Below the pieces are notes generated by a model that was not told the origin of the DNA, searched no databases, and was given only the letters and a program-made list of their open reading frames with translations. The position numbers were made by a program, and so were the translations under genes. Shown here in pieces: positions 20,285-33,400 of a DNA stretch of 64,000 nt. Source of the stretch: Adiantum capillus-veneris (Eukaryota; Streptophyta; Polypodiopsida; Polypodiales; Pteridaceae); assembly GCA_014529385.2 (NCBI GenBank), contig CM043968.1, forward strand, positions 28,091,013 through 28,155,012, given 5' to 3'. Position 1 is the stretch's first letter; each line of letters starts with the position of its first letter.

Positions 20285-23200
20285 CTAGAAATCCAATGCA
20301 ACTTCACGATGGCGACTCAGATCGCTCAAGTAGCTAGCTGAGCTATATTCCTCACTAGAATCCCTGTGACTATGAGAAAGTTGTAAGCTATAGGAGTCGC
20401 AATTCTCTCCAGTAAGAATCTCCAATACCTGTTCCAGAAGTGAGAGCATTAAGATAATGCATACCCCCTGGCATGGCCATCACAATTTGAAGTCGTTTAC
20501 ACTGAAAAACATGCACAGACACCCACCCACACACCACATTTTGTCTGACTTTCACAAGCACTGCCTCTTGCAAAGTTGAGCACACAATGTCCAGTATTTC
20601 AAGACACCCACAAAAAAGCAGCATTGCAACACCTCATATCCAAAAACATGAACATGCAACCTAATATCCCAAATGCATACTCATATCACAACATCATGAC
20701 CATAACATTGCATTTGCCCCATCTACGTGGAGATTAAGCATGTTACACATGTGCATGCTACTAGGGCTCAAGGAAATTACAGATCCTCAGATTGTGAAAC
20801 AACCGAAATCTCACCTGTCCCATAAATGGTCGACAGCTAGGTGATGCTTGAACACATAATCTAGCTGCTTTGGCCAAGCTCTGCATTTCTTCTGGATCAT
20901 ATTCTTCTGCTAGCCTTGGGTCTGCAAGTTCCTCAATTTTTGAGGAATCTAGCAAAGGTTTTGCCTGCAGGGCATGACACACAAGAGTATAAGGACATCA
21001 TTGTGACAAAAAGTGAGCCCTTCCCTGTCACTACACAGCAATAAGAAATGGGATTGGAAGATGAAACAAGCTCCCATTTTGGCATTTCTCTAACTGATTA
21101 TACCCACTTCTTGCAATTATGAAAAGGAATATCTTCGAGTTGCAGCAGGAAAAGGGCTTACCCACATGACAAGGCTCTGTTGAGATTTGTTTATCGGTTG
21201 CTGCCCAGTCAGCAACTCCAACAGCAAAACACCAAAGGCAAACACATCCGTCTTTTCATTTATGACACCGTGCATGAAGTACTCCGGGGCCAGATAACTA
21301 CATAAGCAAATCAATGAACTCTGCATAACTCATCAAAATAGAAAACGTTTTGTATCCTAGAGTCCAGTGCTTAGGACATTCAAATGAGTAAGTTATGGCA
21401 GCAGAGATGTGTGTCAGCATGCCCGCCTTTGTGAGGAGTGGTGCAAATTTAATGACATATTCTATGATATTCTAACATAATGACACGATATGAGCTTACC
21501 CAAATGTTCCCTCAACAGGGAAAACACTCAACTGAGTCCACTGGTCAGGTAGCCATTTAGCCAGTCCAAAATCTGAAATCTACATAAGAAGGAGCTTAAC
21601 ATCAAAAGTACACAGCATCATTTCCCCCATAAAGGAAGAACATCCGCAAGCAGGGACAGCCTTGACTCTATGAGTGGAAGCTTGACTACCTGTGGCTCAA
21701 ATTCAGGACCCAACAGGATGTTGGATGCCTTGATGTCTCTATGGATGATGCGGCGAGGGCAGGCAGTGTGAAGGTAGTGAAGCCCACGAGCTGTGCCAAC
21801 AGCCACTCTGTACCTTTTTGACCAATTCAGCATAGGAGCATTCACACCTAAACTTCACATTCAGCATATATCCATGCTAAGGACATGGCTCCCATGAGGT
21901 GAGAACAACAGGAAATTGTTTACTTCATACCAAAACGACATACCATGTAGCAATGTTGCAAGGCTTCCATGTATTGAGAAGTTGAATATAAGATGTAGTC
22001 CCTGCTCCACACAAAATCCAACTAGGGGAATTGCATTAGGATGAGATACATGGCCAATAATACCAAGCTCCGTCAAGAAGTCTTTCTCTTTTCTCTCTTC
22101 TGAGCCACATTTTGTTAGCCTTTTGATTGCAACAAGCTGGCCGTCTCTTAGGGTCCCTTTGTAGACATCAGAATGACCCCCCCTTCCAACCATGTTACCT
22201 GCAAGCATTAATGAACTAAACATCAGAGCCTTGAGGCATCCAGAACGGCACCGATATAAAGGCTAGGGTACCTCTGCCATAAACAATAAAGACTCAACCT
22301 GGGCTGAAATCATTAGTTGCTGCAGCAAGCTCTTCATACAAAAAGCATCTCCAATTGGGTGACGTATCCGGTGTCGGTGTAAAAGGGTCATGGCTCATGC
22401 TTTCTGTGCTCCGAAGTGTGTTGATGTAAGTTTTGAAAGAGCCTTTCACTGAAATGCAGTCCACCGGACCTGGAAGCTTTTTCAGACAGCTAGAAGCAGG
22501 AGGGAAGCTCGACAAAGCGGGTAGGGAGCTATTCCTTCTCAGCTTTGAGAATGTATATGACATATTTTGAGAAGTAATTTCCTCATCATCATTATCCGGA
22601 GACTCACATGACAAGATGCCTTTTCTTGATAAGGAATGAGTTAAGCTGCTACTACTGCTTGGTGAAGCTGAGCTTATGTTTGACTCCGACGAGAGGCCAG
22701 GGGCTTCAAAAACTGTTCTTGGAGAACCTTGAGCTTGATCTGGCCATATTTTGTTACCTGTGGAGACGCTATGATCTAGATCATTAGAAGTTTCCTTCTC
22801 ACGAGCCCTTGACATGCTTAGTTCACAAAAAGGGTGCCTCTGCAATGGTCTGTGTAAGCTCTTGCTTCTCAAGATCGGCGATTTATTTGAGGCTGTAGGA
22901 CAAGCAATGCACAATTAACCCTCAGCAATGTTTATGGCATATGCAGAGAATGTCTACACTCAAACAAGTTACTGGCGCTTTCTCTCTGACCCAACACCTC
23001 AAGCTTTCACATTTTAATCTTAACTTGAGAGATTTCACTTTGCTAATTGAAACCCACATGGCCAAGCTTAATGTTGTATACATCCGTACCTGCAGAAGAC
23101 ATCGCCACGGTATCCTTGGCCCCTTGCACAAAATTCTGTTCATAAAAGAGAATTTTATAGTCTTTCACTATCACAATAGAGCATCCTAGATGCATGCATT

Positions 23201-24343
23201 GCACCAGCAAGCGACCGGTCTTTTGGATATTCCTGCAATGACAAAGGCCCTCTCATACAGCTCCAACCAGAGAGTGGGAATTGTAACCCTCCATTGCCTT
23301 ACCGTAGTTCATGACGGCTTGCTGGGCTTACCACAACCATTGTAGCAAGCAAAGATGAAGCCTCTTTGATAAGCTGCAGCTCCTCATTCCCAGCTCCGGC
23401 GAACTTGGTAACCAGAACCACCTGCAATGATGCAAACGCAACCTTACTGCCATTGAACTTACCCACTGGCCATTTCAAGTTTGCAGCATTGGCTCTCTCA
23501 CCTGTTTGAGCTCACAAAGATCTTTCAATACATTGAGCTGGGAATCTGCAGCCTTATTGTCTTCAATGGACTTATTGCTTGAATTCTTAGCCCCTGCATG
23601 AATAGGAGACAGAATCATTATAATCTGATTGCAATGGAAATCTTTACAAGTGGCAGGCTTCAGCATGAAAGGAGTAGCACAATAGGAATATTGCCATTTG
23701 ATATACAACTAAAAAATATTTATTTATAGCAATTTTGTGAGGTCACTCCTGCACACTGCAATGTGCACAACACAAATACATTAAATTAATTTTTGCAGTT
23801 TCATGTCCAAAACAGTGTTTGCACCTTGCATACACAAGACCCCCTCACCGCCCATTTCCTTCTATACTTTGCAAGCATCATAATATGCCAGTGGAGCATT
23901 CATTCCTTAGCTCCACTGGCATATGCAAGACAGTTTTATGCAAAAAGCTTTGGTGTCAGCGAACATCACCTTCCTAGGACCATACCCACTTTTCAGCCTC
24001 TCTGAAAATGTCGATTGAAAAAATGCTCTTTTCCATCTCATTGAAAAAAGAAACACAAGGAAGGAAAGCAAGGACACATACTTCATAATAAAGTCTTCAC
24101 AAAGAAAATCCTACCTGTATGGCTATGGTGGAAGGCAATCACAGTATCTCCAGGTCTCGCAGCAACAATGATTGCCCATGAGAGAAGCTTGAACCTTTCC
24201 TTATCGCACCGCAATCCAACAAGAATAATCTCCGAAAACTGACCTTTGTTATGCCCATGGCGCACCTGTAGAAACTGATTCTGATTTTCCCAATGCTGCA
24301 CTCTCTTGCATGGAGACCTCTGCGACCTCGACTTGCAGAGCAT
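20285..24343 (-). CDS. USP-domain receptor-like cytoplasmic kinase (RLCK-VI-like), 11 exons
   Basis: Predicted exons: 24343-24115, 23593-23502, 23421-23303, 23232-23090, 22892-22299, 22198-21944, 21847-21690, 21579-21500, 21297-21162, 20964-20815, 20428-20285. All junctions are GT-AG and the exons sum to 2100 nt (699 aa plus TAG). Exons 1-4 encode a universal-stress-protein/adenine-nucleotide-binding-like domain ([20 protein letters not shown]). Exon 5 is a Ser-rich linker. Exons 6-11 form a Ser/Thr kinase: Gly loop G397-G400, Lys418, Glu436, HRD Asp515, DFG Asp533 and APE Glu562 are all present, so activity is expected. There is no signal peptide or membrane segment. The layout matches plant kinases of the RLCK-VI/USP-kinase type, which act in cytoplasmic signalling. 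Exon 3 closes the frame only with the donor at 23303; the nearer donor at 23332 shifts it, and USP homology in exon 4 is spread over more than one frame. Confidence 0.88.
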
Positions 24344-24964
24344 CTTTCTCCTGATAAGTATGAATGAGAGAGATGCTACATACTCTTGTTACATTTGCAC
24401 ATCACATGGAGCCTTAGCATGGCACGTTGTAATGCTGTAGGTTCACCTCTATGCGCATGCATGCCTAAACATTTTCCTCGACTGTCTGTTTCATCGCACA
24501 CGTTCTTCCAGATTGTTTAGAATGAGAAAGCCCAACACAGAGCTCTCCCTCGCTCCCTCTCTCTCTCTCTCTCTCACACACAAAGACACCTTTATGGCGA
24601 CGGCTAACAGCAGAAGATTGTGGGCGAACCGGCCAACAGGACGTTACGAGAGAGGAGAGAGAATGAGGATCTGTGGCAATGAAGATGCTGGGTGGCAGAG
24701 AAGAGAGAGAAGGAATCTGTGCGTGCATCTGTTACGTGCGTCTCACAGAAATTCAAAATGCGGCGCCCACGAAGCAGCAGCATGACTGAGTAACCAGACA
24801 TTTTGACCCCTTCTTTCAAAAATTGCCTCCAACGGACACATTCTAATTTCTCGGGAGACATAATACCTAACTAGTGTGGCCGTCTCTCCCTCTTTTGTGT
24901 GCGGTGTCGCAGGGTGCGCAGGGTGCAACTGCAGGGCACACCACCGGGAGCTATCGGACAAAGG

Positions 24965-25400
24965 TATGGCACGGCTCCGGGTCAGAGAGGATCTAGGGCC
25001 CAAATTTGGGGGGCAAGGCGGCTTTAATCTCCGCCATCGGATCACACATTGAACTAGGGGTGAACTAGGGCTGGGTGAACTGAGGGTGAACTAGGGGTGG
25101 GTGAACTGGGGGTGAACTAGGGGCGCCTAAACTAGGATATGATCATGTGCCATGCCAACATGGACAATGACGCGCGCTAGCATGGTGGTAGGGCATTCGT
25201 GTGGCAACCGAGACGTCCCAAGTTCGACCCACACCCCGCGAGGCGGGTGAACAAGGAGTGAACTCGGGGCGCCATTTTTGCCCCGAGTTCACCCCTAGTT
25301 CACCCCCAATTCACTACGTGATCCGACGGCTGAGATTAAAGCCGCCTCGCGTCGCCAAATTCAGGCCTTAGATCCCCCCTGGATAGAGCCGTGCCATATA
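24965..25400. mobile_element. Foldback/MITE-like element with tRNA-like core
   Basis: The ends TGGCACGGCTC and its complement GAGCCGTGCCA open long imperfect inverted arms (about 24965-25090 and 25270-25398). They share GGCGGCTTTAATCTC and CGGATCAC and are flanked by TA. Inside are repeated GGGTGAACTAGGG units. Between the arms, 25168-25235 contains an A-box-like TAGCATGGTGG and a B-box-like AAGTTCGACCC, typical of a tRNA-derived SINE head. The element lies about 620 bp upstream of the kinase start codon and could influence its promoter; that effect is inference. Confidence 0.7.
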
Positions 25401-25890
25401 GTGACGAGGGGTGCTGATGCGTGGACAGGGAAGGGGATATAGATGCTTGGGGAAAAACGTCATCCTAAAAGGTTGTGATCGATCCCTGTGCTCCAACAAC
25501 AAGTATCTAATCTATTCATGCCCGTCAGTTTTGGGGATGGGCGGACATGCATTACACACCAGCTTCATCATATATTTGAAAAGCTTGTCAAATTCTACCA
25601 CCAACGTGTAGCATATTGGTTTGGCGACTGAATCTTTGCTGAGATGGCAAAAGCCCAACCCCCACCCGAGCTTGGGCCGGGGATAGAGGGTACCCGAGAA
25701 TTTGTCCTCTGTCCATTTTGCACAGTGAATCAAAGACTGCCGCTTGTGCCCAACCTTGGGTAGGCCGTGTGTAAAGAGCCTATATCTATACTATCTATAA
25801 TGGGGGGAGAGATTCCGACCTCCTCAGACACGGACGTAATTTTTTAGCGACGAGAACTTTTTTGAAATCCAATGAGAAAATTTCAAAAAG

Positions 25891-25891
<1 letters not shown>

Positions 25892-25949
<58 letters not shown>
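25892..25949. repeat. (TC)n microsatellite
   Basis: About 58 bp of uninterrupted TC. A shorter TC tract is at 26150-26184. The surrounding 25.4-26.7 kb has no supported gene. Confidence 0.95.
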
Positions 25950-25953
<4 letters not shown>

Positions 25954-26144
25954 ATTCTCAGGTGTGTGTGTGATGTGTCGGTGGGTGTATGTGTGCTAAA
26001 AAAAAGAGGAAAACGGTATAACCTTTCTATCACCCAAGTAGATTGATTATGCCATTTCCCTCTTGAATAACCGGTCTAGAGTTCAACTCTCCTCATCGGA
26101 TAGATCTTTAATGTCTCTTGTGATAGTTTCCTACGACGTTAAAA

Positions 26145-26186
<42 letters not shown>

Positions 26187-26741
26187 GTCATGACATACGT
26201 CGAGCAACAAGCTTAGCCACCAATCGGACAACAAGGCTTACATCCGACTCATTCGCAATAATCCAATTTTAAGGGTTTACAATCCAAAATAATGCAATCC
26301 AACTTTTGTCATGATAAGTTTCTCTCCACTCCATCCCACTTGGTGCACTCATACACATGCACACTCGTATACGAACACGAAAAATATACCCAAATCAGAG
26401 CACACACACTCTTTTCAAACATCATGATATACACCATGCAACAAGATTAGGCCATCAACCGGACAATGATACATGCACATGAATCGTTCACAACAAGCCA
26501 ATTTTCAACGATTTAGGGTTCATAATAATCCAATTCGACTTTATCCTCTTATAAATCAATGGATTAACAACATTGAAAGACTGCAATAAAAAACCCATAT
26601 AGACTAATATTAAAAGGGTTGAAAGTATACATCTTGATCAACAATTACAATAAGATAGATATGGAACAAAACAAAACAATACAATATATTCATACGGTTT
26701 TAGAGACTTATTTCTCTAACACTAGTGAACCAAGGTGAAAT

Positions 26742-27059
26742 CTAGTTATCATCATTGCTAGTGTCATTGTTATCATTGTTGGCTTCGTTGTTGTCATTGT
26801 TGACTCCATTGGCTTGTCCTTGCGCAGCAATGTATGTCATTCACACTTCTACCCAAGCCTCCACATGTCGCTCAAAGGCTACACACTCTTGTCGGGTGTG
26901 ATAACCATGTTCCTCATACATGGCGTTGAATAGGGATGTTGTGGCATCATTGACTGCACGAAAAGCTTCCGTGTAGTTGCGTGCACTTTGTGATGTGCAT
27001 AAATTATTCATTGTGTTGAGAATGTAATTAGCATGCACATTGTTGATGGGGTCAACACG

Positions 27060-27100
<41 letters not shown>

Positions 27101-27152
27101 GGGAGGGCTTGAGAGCCATACCCATGTTTTGCAGGTGGTCCACATTGATCAC
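26742..27152 (-). pseudogene. Unknown ORF with poly-Pro run and Asn/Asp-rich tail
   Basis: The frame begins MINVDHLQNMGMALKPS and runs through a poly-Pro stretch encoded by a 36-nt pure G tract on the plus strand (27063-27098). It reads to a TGA after AWVEV and, in the same frame, continues MTYIAAQGQANGV to an Asn/Asp-rich end at a TAG (26742-26744). One nonsense codon in a continuing frame, plus a homopolymer that must vary in length, suggests decay. No family is recognised. A second short minus frame at 27846-28031 could belong to the same locus. Confidence 0.3.
27063..27098. repeat. 36-nt poly-G tract
   Basis: Uninterrupted run of G, long enough to form G-quadruplex structures and prone to slippage in vivo and in sequencing. 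It lies inside a weak minus-strand ORF, where it encodes Pro. Confidence 0.9.
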
Positions 27153-28502
27153 GTTGTCCGTGGTTTCCTCTCAGCATAGTAAAAATGTGAATGAAAGAAT
27201 ACTAAAAGAGAAACTTGTGAAAAAAAATATATAGAAAAACTTGCAAATGAGTGAATGAATGAAACTAGTGGTTTTTTGGCTATTTATAAAGAATCGTGAG
27301 TGACTTTACTTCCAAGATCATTCGCACCTTGTCCTCCTTAAGATTTTCAAATAAAATAAAACATTTTTGTAAAATCTCACTAAAAGATTAAACACCTCAA
27401 TTAACTTGCCTTCAAAAATTAAAACGTAGTAGCAACCACATAGTACATGATACTCATAAAAAATTAAAACATGGTATGAACAAATAGTACCAAGTTTGAT
27501 GCACCATTACATAGAGAATAAGTTCATATGAAGTAATAAATACAAATTGGGATTTAGGTTCCTTGTGGCCACAATTCTTGCGGCGGTTGCGCCATTAGGA
27601 CGTGTGCAGATGGGGGCCACACATGAGTAGTGTGGGAAATAGTAGCCTATAGAGCGGTTGACCATGGCTTGGCCAACCTAGAAGTTGAAGGTTGGAACTA
27701 TAGCTAGAGGTCTACTCGGTGGTGGAGCAGACGGCACAGTCGACTCCTAGTGACGCGGTAAAGGCAATGGAGTTGGTTGTGACTCTCTTGATTGTGATAC
27801 CTCGTCCACATGAAAAGTCGATCCTAGACCACTAGGAAGCCGCTGTTACAATTGAACACACGCCAAAAATAATTTTCTATCTCGCTCAATGCTGATGTAA
27901 TGTCGTTGTAGATGCTCGCACTCCATTGCCAAGCCGCCACATTCTGCAAGACAATCCCAAGTTGCATCCCTAACCTTCGTGAAGGTACCCAACAACCGCA
28001 TGTTTAGAGGAGCACAAACATTAGTGGACATTGCAATGGAAACTATCGAGCAAAGAAGTCTCCTTCGAGACTAATGGAGCAAAGAACTCGCTCTTCTCCA
28101 CTCCAAGCCAAAATGGTGCTCGAAGGCCGTCTAGCGTCCATGGAAGCTCTCGGAGAGACTCTCAGATCATGTCACTATCAAATTTAAATCCATCATTGTA
28201 TCTGCTGCCACATCTCCTGCTTGACAATCATATAATGGAATAACTGGAAGCTCTTCAGTTTTACGTGTTAACATGGTTAACACCAAGGTCTCGACCTACA
28301 ACATGGTTAACGTTTAAGATACAAACACATCAATATCTACCATGAAACTTGTGGAGGAATGGTTAAGAACTTACTAGATCCGTAAAGTCGTTTATCACAG
28401 CATATGTGCGTGAAAGCATCCGAAGAAATATGGTGCAAAGATGGCAAAAATTGCACAAGCGTGCCTCCTCGGTGATCAATGCCAAGTGGTCTGCTCAGCA
28501 TG

Positions 28503-30083
28503 TGTAACATTTAATGGTCTAGTAACTTGTGTGTAGCGGAAAATAGCATGAAAATAGTGAGCATTTCATCAGAATAGCTTCCTAATGAGAATAACAAGAG
28601 TGCTTGGGTGGAGAGAGCAACAAAAAGCATAACACCTAGTTAGATAGCATGAACAATACTTCAAAAGAGAGAGAAATTAAGCAAATGACAACAATTGAGG
28701 ACCGGATTTGTATGGAGCTCGTCCCCCCTCCAAAAGGCTTTGTATTATGGTTTCTCCCATCAAGAGAGACATTTTACAATACAATTTCTTGTGTTCCTTC
28801 AATACTAGCTAGTGCAATGAAGATGGAAACTTCATGCACTAAGCAAAACACTTATCAAACACAACATCAATTCCCTCACGGTCTCAAACCCAAGACCTCA
28901 CACACCTTCGAAGATGGTGAGAGCTCGCGGGGTATGAGAGTAGATTGAGAGGAAGAAGGAGTATTCTTACGAGAAAGATGTACACCTCCTCACATAATCA
29001 CTCATATTAGCATAGCTTAGCTTAGTAATTAGCATGGTAGAGGAAATGAGCATGCATTGAAGCTTGGCTCTTGGTTGTATTTGTATCACAAAGCCAAGAG
29101 TTGTTGGTGTAGGCATCCCTTCTCACAAGCTTGGAGTAGGTGGTAAGCTTTCCATTAAAGCTTGAGAAGGAGAGAGAGTCTTCTTTGCTTCACACATGAG
29201 ATTGTGTGAGTGTGTGTGTGATAATGCCTTGCAAAAATCAGCCCCTGCTCTCTCTTGGTCGACCTCCCTTGCTAATTACTCATGCTACAGCCCTATTGGA
29301 CCTCCCCAGGCCTAGCCAATGGAAATTAAGCAGCATAAGTGATACTAGCCTTCTGACATGTGTCCCCCTTTCCCCTTTTTGAGAGCTTTAGGTAATTACT
29401 TAATTCAACTAAACTCTCATTGGACCCCTTTGCCTCCTGGCCAATAGGAATCAAGCAAGCCATTGGGCTGTTGAATGCTCATTGGACCCCTTGGGAGACT
29501 GTCCAATAGTCTTCTAGAGAGCTTAATTCTTATTGGTTCTTTTATTAAGTGTTTTAAAATCAATTAAACTAGATTTACTCTAGCCTAATTCTCATTGGTT
29601 CTCCTCCATGGCCATCCAATAGGATTTGAGTACAACTTGTGGGCATCTGGCCTAGGGAGCTGACATGTGTCCCTCTTTTCCCTTGTGTACAAATGAAGCT
29701 TGTGAGTGTGTGTGGGTGTTTCTCTCTCATCCCCTACTTCTTGGGCTCGCCCCCTCCTATGTAGGGCTTGACAAAGACTTTTTGGGACACACTCAAAGCA
29801 TCCAATTCCCCTAATGTTTGACCTTTGGACACAACCTTTGAATTTTGAAACCTTAGCATTTTGGAAGTCTTGATGGGATGAACCTTAGGGTCTTTTGAGC
29901 CCATTGTTGCACAGACGGCCCCCCCTTTGGATCCCTATTTTCCCTCCTTTGGAGCTCTACTATGGCCGGTCTGCTAGCTTAACCAATATTCTAGCTTTTT
30001 CTCCCCTGGCACTTCCCCATATTCAATGATGAGTTTAAGATGAGAAAATCATTTAGGAGAATTAGATATTGATTATTATGACA
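28503..30083 (-). repeat. 3' LTR of the degenerate chromovirus copy
   Basis: 1581 bp, TGTAACATTT...ATTATGACA. It is clearly homologous to the 8.2- and 15.5-kb LTRs but with many point differences and small indels, and the polypurine tract is preserved next to it. Confidence 0.9.
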
Positions 30084-30436
30084 TTACCTCTCTCTTTAAA
30101 TCACAATCGTCCTCGACTATGGGGTAGAGAAGATAAAGCATATCCATTAGTCCTTTTCATAGCGGGTAGAGGATCCCTATGTTACCCTACGACATCGTTC
30201 CAGAATGGATGACTAGTCCATTTGGCGCTTGAGAGCCTAAGCTGTAGCAAGCATGTCTGCACATTAGTCCTATCAGTCTTCTATAGTAGAGTGACAAGCT
30301 CTACTTGGTGTTTGGGAGACGTCGTCTCTGCAAACTTGATTTAAGCATGCATACTACTTCATTCTTGTGCACAATAAAGAAAAAGAGAGTCTTATAAGAC
30401 AAAAACTTTGTTCATTTTTAACATTTGTAAATTTGC

Positions 30437-33400
30437 TTACTCTAGGGAAGCATTGTAAGCATTGACAAGGTTTAGGTTATCCTTTAATTGTATGCCTTGC
30501 ATCCATCTAGCATCTTCAAAAGGATAATTCTTAAACTTAATAAGATATCGTCGGATAGTCTTACCGCCTCTTAGTACCTTGTCTTCATGTCGGAGAATGG
30601 ACTCGGGCTGCAACACCTCTTCTTGGTCCTCGATCTCGGGTGGGTCCTTAGTAGTTGGTTCTTGAGGTGGCTCTCCTTTGTAAGGCTTTAATAGGCTCAC
30701 ATTGAAAGCATTGTGTATGAGCCATTGATTAGGAAACTTGAGTTGATAGGCCATCTCATTGATTGGCCTAAGAATCTGGAAGGGACCATAGTACCTTTTT
30801 GCTAACTTAGCATAGTACTTTTGGTGTCCCATAGGATTCGTGCATGTCGTGTGCCTTAATTGAGCCTTGGGAAATTTGAGTAAGACCCAATCATATCTTT
30901 AAAGTTTTGGGCTCTTCTGTGCTTGTCAGCAACAGCATTTTGCCTTTGCTGTGAGATAGAGATAGCATTCTTAATCTTTTGAAAAGATTCTTGTAGGTCT
31001 CGGCTATACTCATCTGTAGTGAAGATCTTCCCGTGTACCTTAAGTAGAAAGGGACTTTTTGATCTTCCCTCAATTACCTTAAAAGGTGCTTTTCCCGTGG
31101 AAGTATGTACAGTGTTATTGTAGGCATACTCCACTAAGGGTAAGTACTTCTCCCATTGGGATCTTTGATCTACTTTTGTTACATAGGCTTTTAGTAGATC
31201 GAGATTTTTTAGGTTAGCTATATTTCACTTTGGCCATCCGTTTACGGGTGATAGGCCGAAGAGAAGTTTAGACTTGTTCCTAAATTCTCAAAGAGACCCT
31301 TCCAAAAATTACTGGTCATTCTAGGATCTCTATCCGGACACTATGGACATTGGCAAGCCATGGTAGTTGAAGATTTGTGAAATGAAGAGGGTTGCCATTT
31401 GATGGGCTTTGATAGTCTTTTTTGACAGGTATAAAATGAGCATGTTTACTGAACTTGTCTGCTATCATCCATATTCCCGTATTCCCATGGATAGATTTAG
31501 GCAATCCAAATATAAAATCCATGGATATGCTCTCCCATGGTGAGTTAGGGATTGGCAAAGGTTGAAGCAATCCAAGTTGCTTCCCTTTATCAAACTTCGT
31601 CTTTTGGCATACCACACATTTAGAAACATACTCTTGTATGTTTGCTTTCATGGTAGGCCAATAGAAATATGTTTCAATCCCCTTTAGGGTAGACTGAATC
31701 CCTCTATGCCCTGCATAAGGAGGAGCATGAGATTCATACATTACTTTCTCACGTAGTGAGCTAGTAACGCATAGTCCATTGCCATAGAGAAGATACACAT
31801 CTTGTAAAGTAAATGGTTCCTCTTTCTTCCCTAGTGCAAGGGCTGAAATCACATCTCTAAAATCGGGATCAATAGCATACTCATCTATCATAGAAGATAG
31901 ATCATTGTGAGTTGCTATGGAAACCACATTCACTCTCGGCCGTCTTGAGAGTGCATCGGCTACTTGCCATATGCTTGCCAGCAATGTGAGCAATATGAAA
32001 ATGAAATTGCGAAAGAAATTTTTCCCACCTCATTTGTTTGTCAAAGAGCTTGGTCTGCGTCATGAAGTACTTAAGACTTTGGTGGTCCGTTTGCAGAATG
32101 AAAGGAGTCCCCAATAAATAGTGCTTCCATGAGTCTAAGGCATGTAGAACTGCGAGGAGTTCCTTTTCATATATGCCTAGAGCTTGCTCAACATGGTTGA
32201 GCCTTCGACTTTCATAGCCTATGGCGTTCCCTTCTTGAAGCAAAACAGCTCCAAGGAAATCACCACAAGCGTCACATTGGACCTCAAATGGCTTTGAGAG
32301 ATCCGGTAGTGTAAGCACAGATTGAGAGATAAGCTTTTATGTAAGCTTTTCAAAAGCATTGTTCTCCTTGGCAGACCATGTGTACCTAACTTTTTTCTTT
32401 GTTAGGTCATGTAATGGTCCTGCTATTAGTGAGAACTTTTCTATGAAGTGTCTATGTATGCGCACATACCTATAAAGCTTCTTAATTCATGAAGATTCCT
32501 TGGTTTAGGCCATCCTTTTATTACCTCTAACTTTGATGGATCCATTTGGATCCCATCTTGAGAGATAATGTGACCTAAATACTGAATCTCTTGTAAGAAA
32601 AATTCACTTTTCTTTCGATTAACATAAAGTTTATTCTCTCTTAGAACTTGAAATATTACCTGGAGGTGTTGCTTGTGTTCGTCTAATGAATTAGAGTAGA
32701 TTATGATATCATCAAAGAACCCTCCAGTAAAGGTTCGGTGAGGCTTGGATAGCTTCTCCATCAAGCGGTTGAATGTGGTTGGTGCATTGGTCAAGCCAAA
32801 AGGCATGACAATGTATTCGTAAAGACCAAACATAGTGCGAAATGCGGTCTTCACAATGTCTTGATCAACTATCCTTATTTGATGATAGCCACTTTTTAGG
32901 TCAATCCTACTGAAGTAGGTAGACCCTTGTAGCTTATCAAATAGGTCTTCTACCCGTGGAACGGGAAACCTATTCTTGATAGTGATCCTATTTAGTGCTC
33001 TATAGTCGACACACATACGATATGTGCCGTCTTTCTTTTGCACTAGTAGCACGAGAGAACAAATTGGAGATGAGCTAGGCCTAACCATGCCCTTCTCAAC
33101 TAATTCATGCACTTACCGCATAATCTCCTCTTGTTGAGCTTGAGAAACTCTATAAGGAGGTTTGCTAGGCGGTGAACTTCTTGGAAGAAGTTCAATTACA
33201 TGGTCATCATTACCTCATTTAGGAGGTAGCTCACAAGGGATGTCGTCAATAAAGACATCCTGAAACCCCTTGAGAAAATTGGATAACTCTAATTCCTTTT
33301 GATTGTGTATATTTTCTTTTACTAAAACATTAGGTTCATTTTGAGAATCTTTAACAAAAATCATGTACACGAAAATAGAGCTCTTTATTGACTTGTTGAA

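Noticed and set aside
22941-23189. Plus-strand 82-codon ORF over the kinase gene
   Set aside because: It is antisense to exon 4 and an intron of the kinase gene and has no supporting features.
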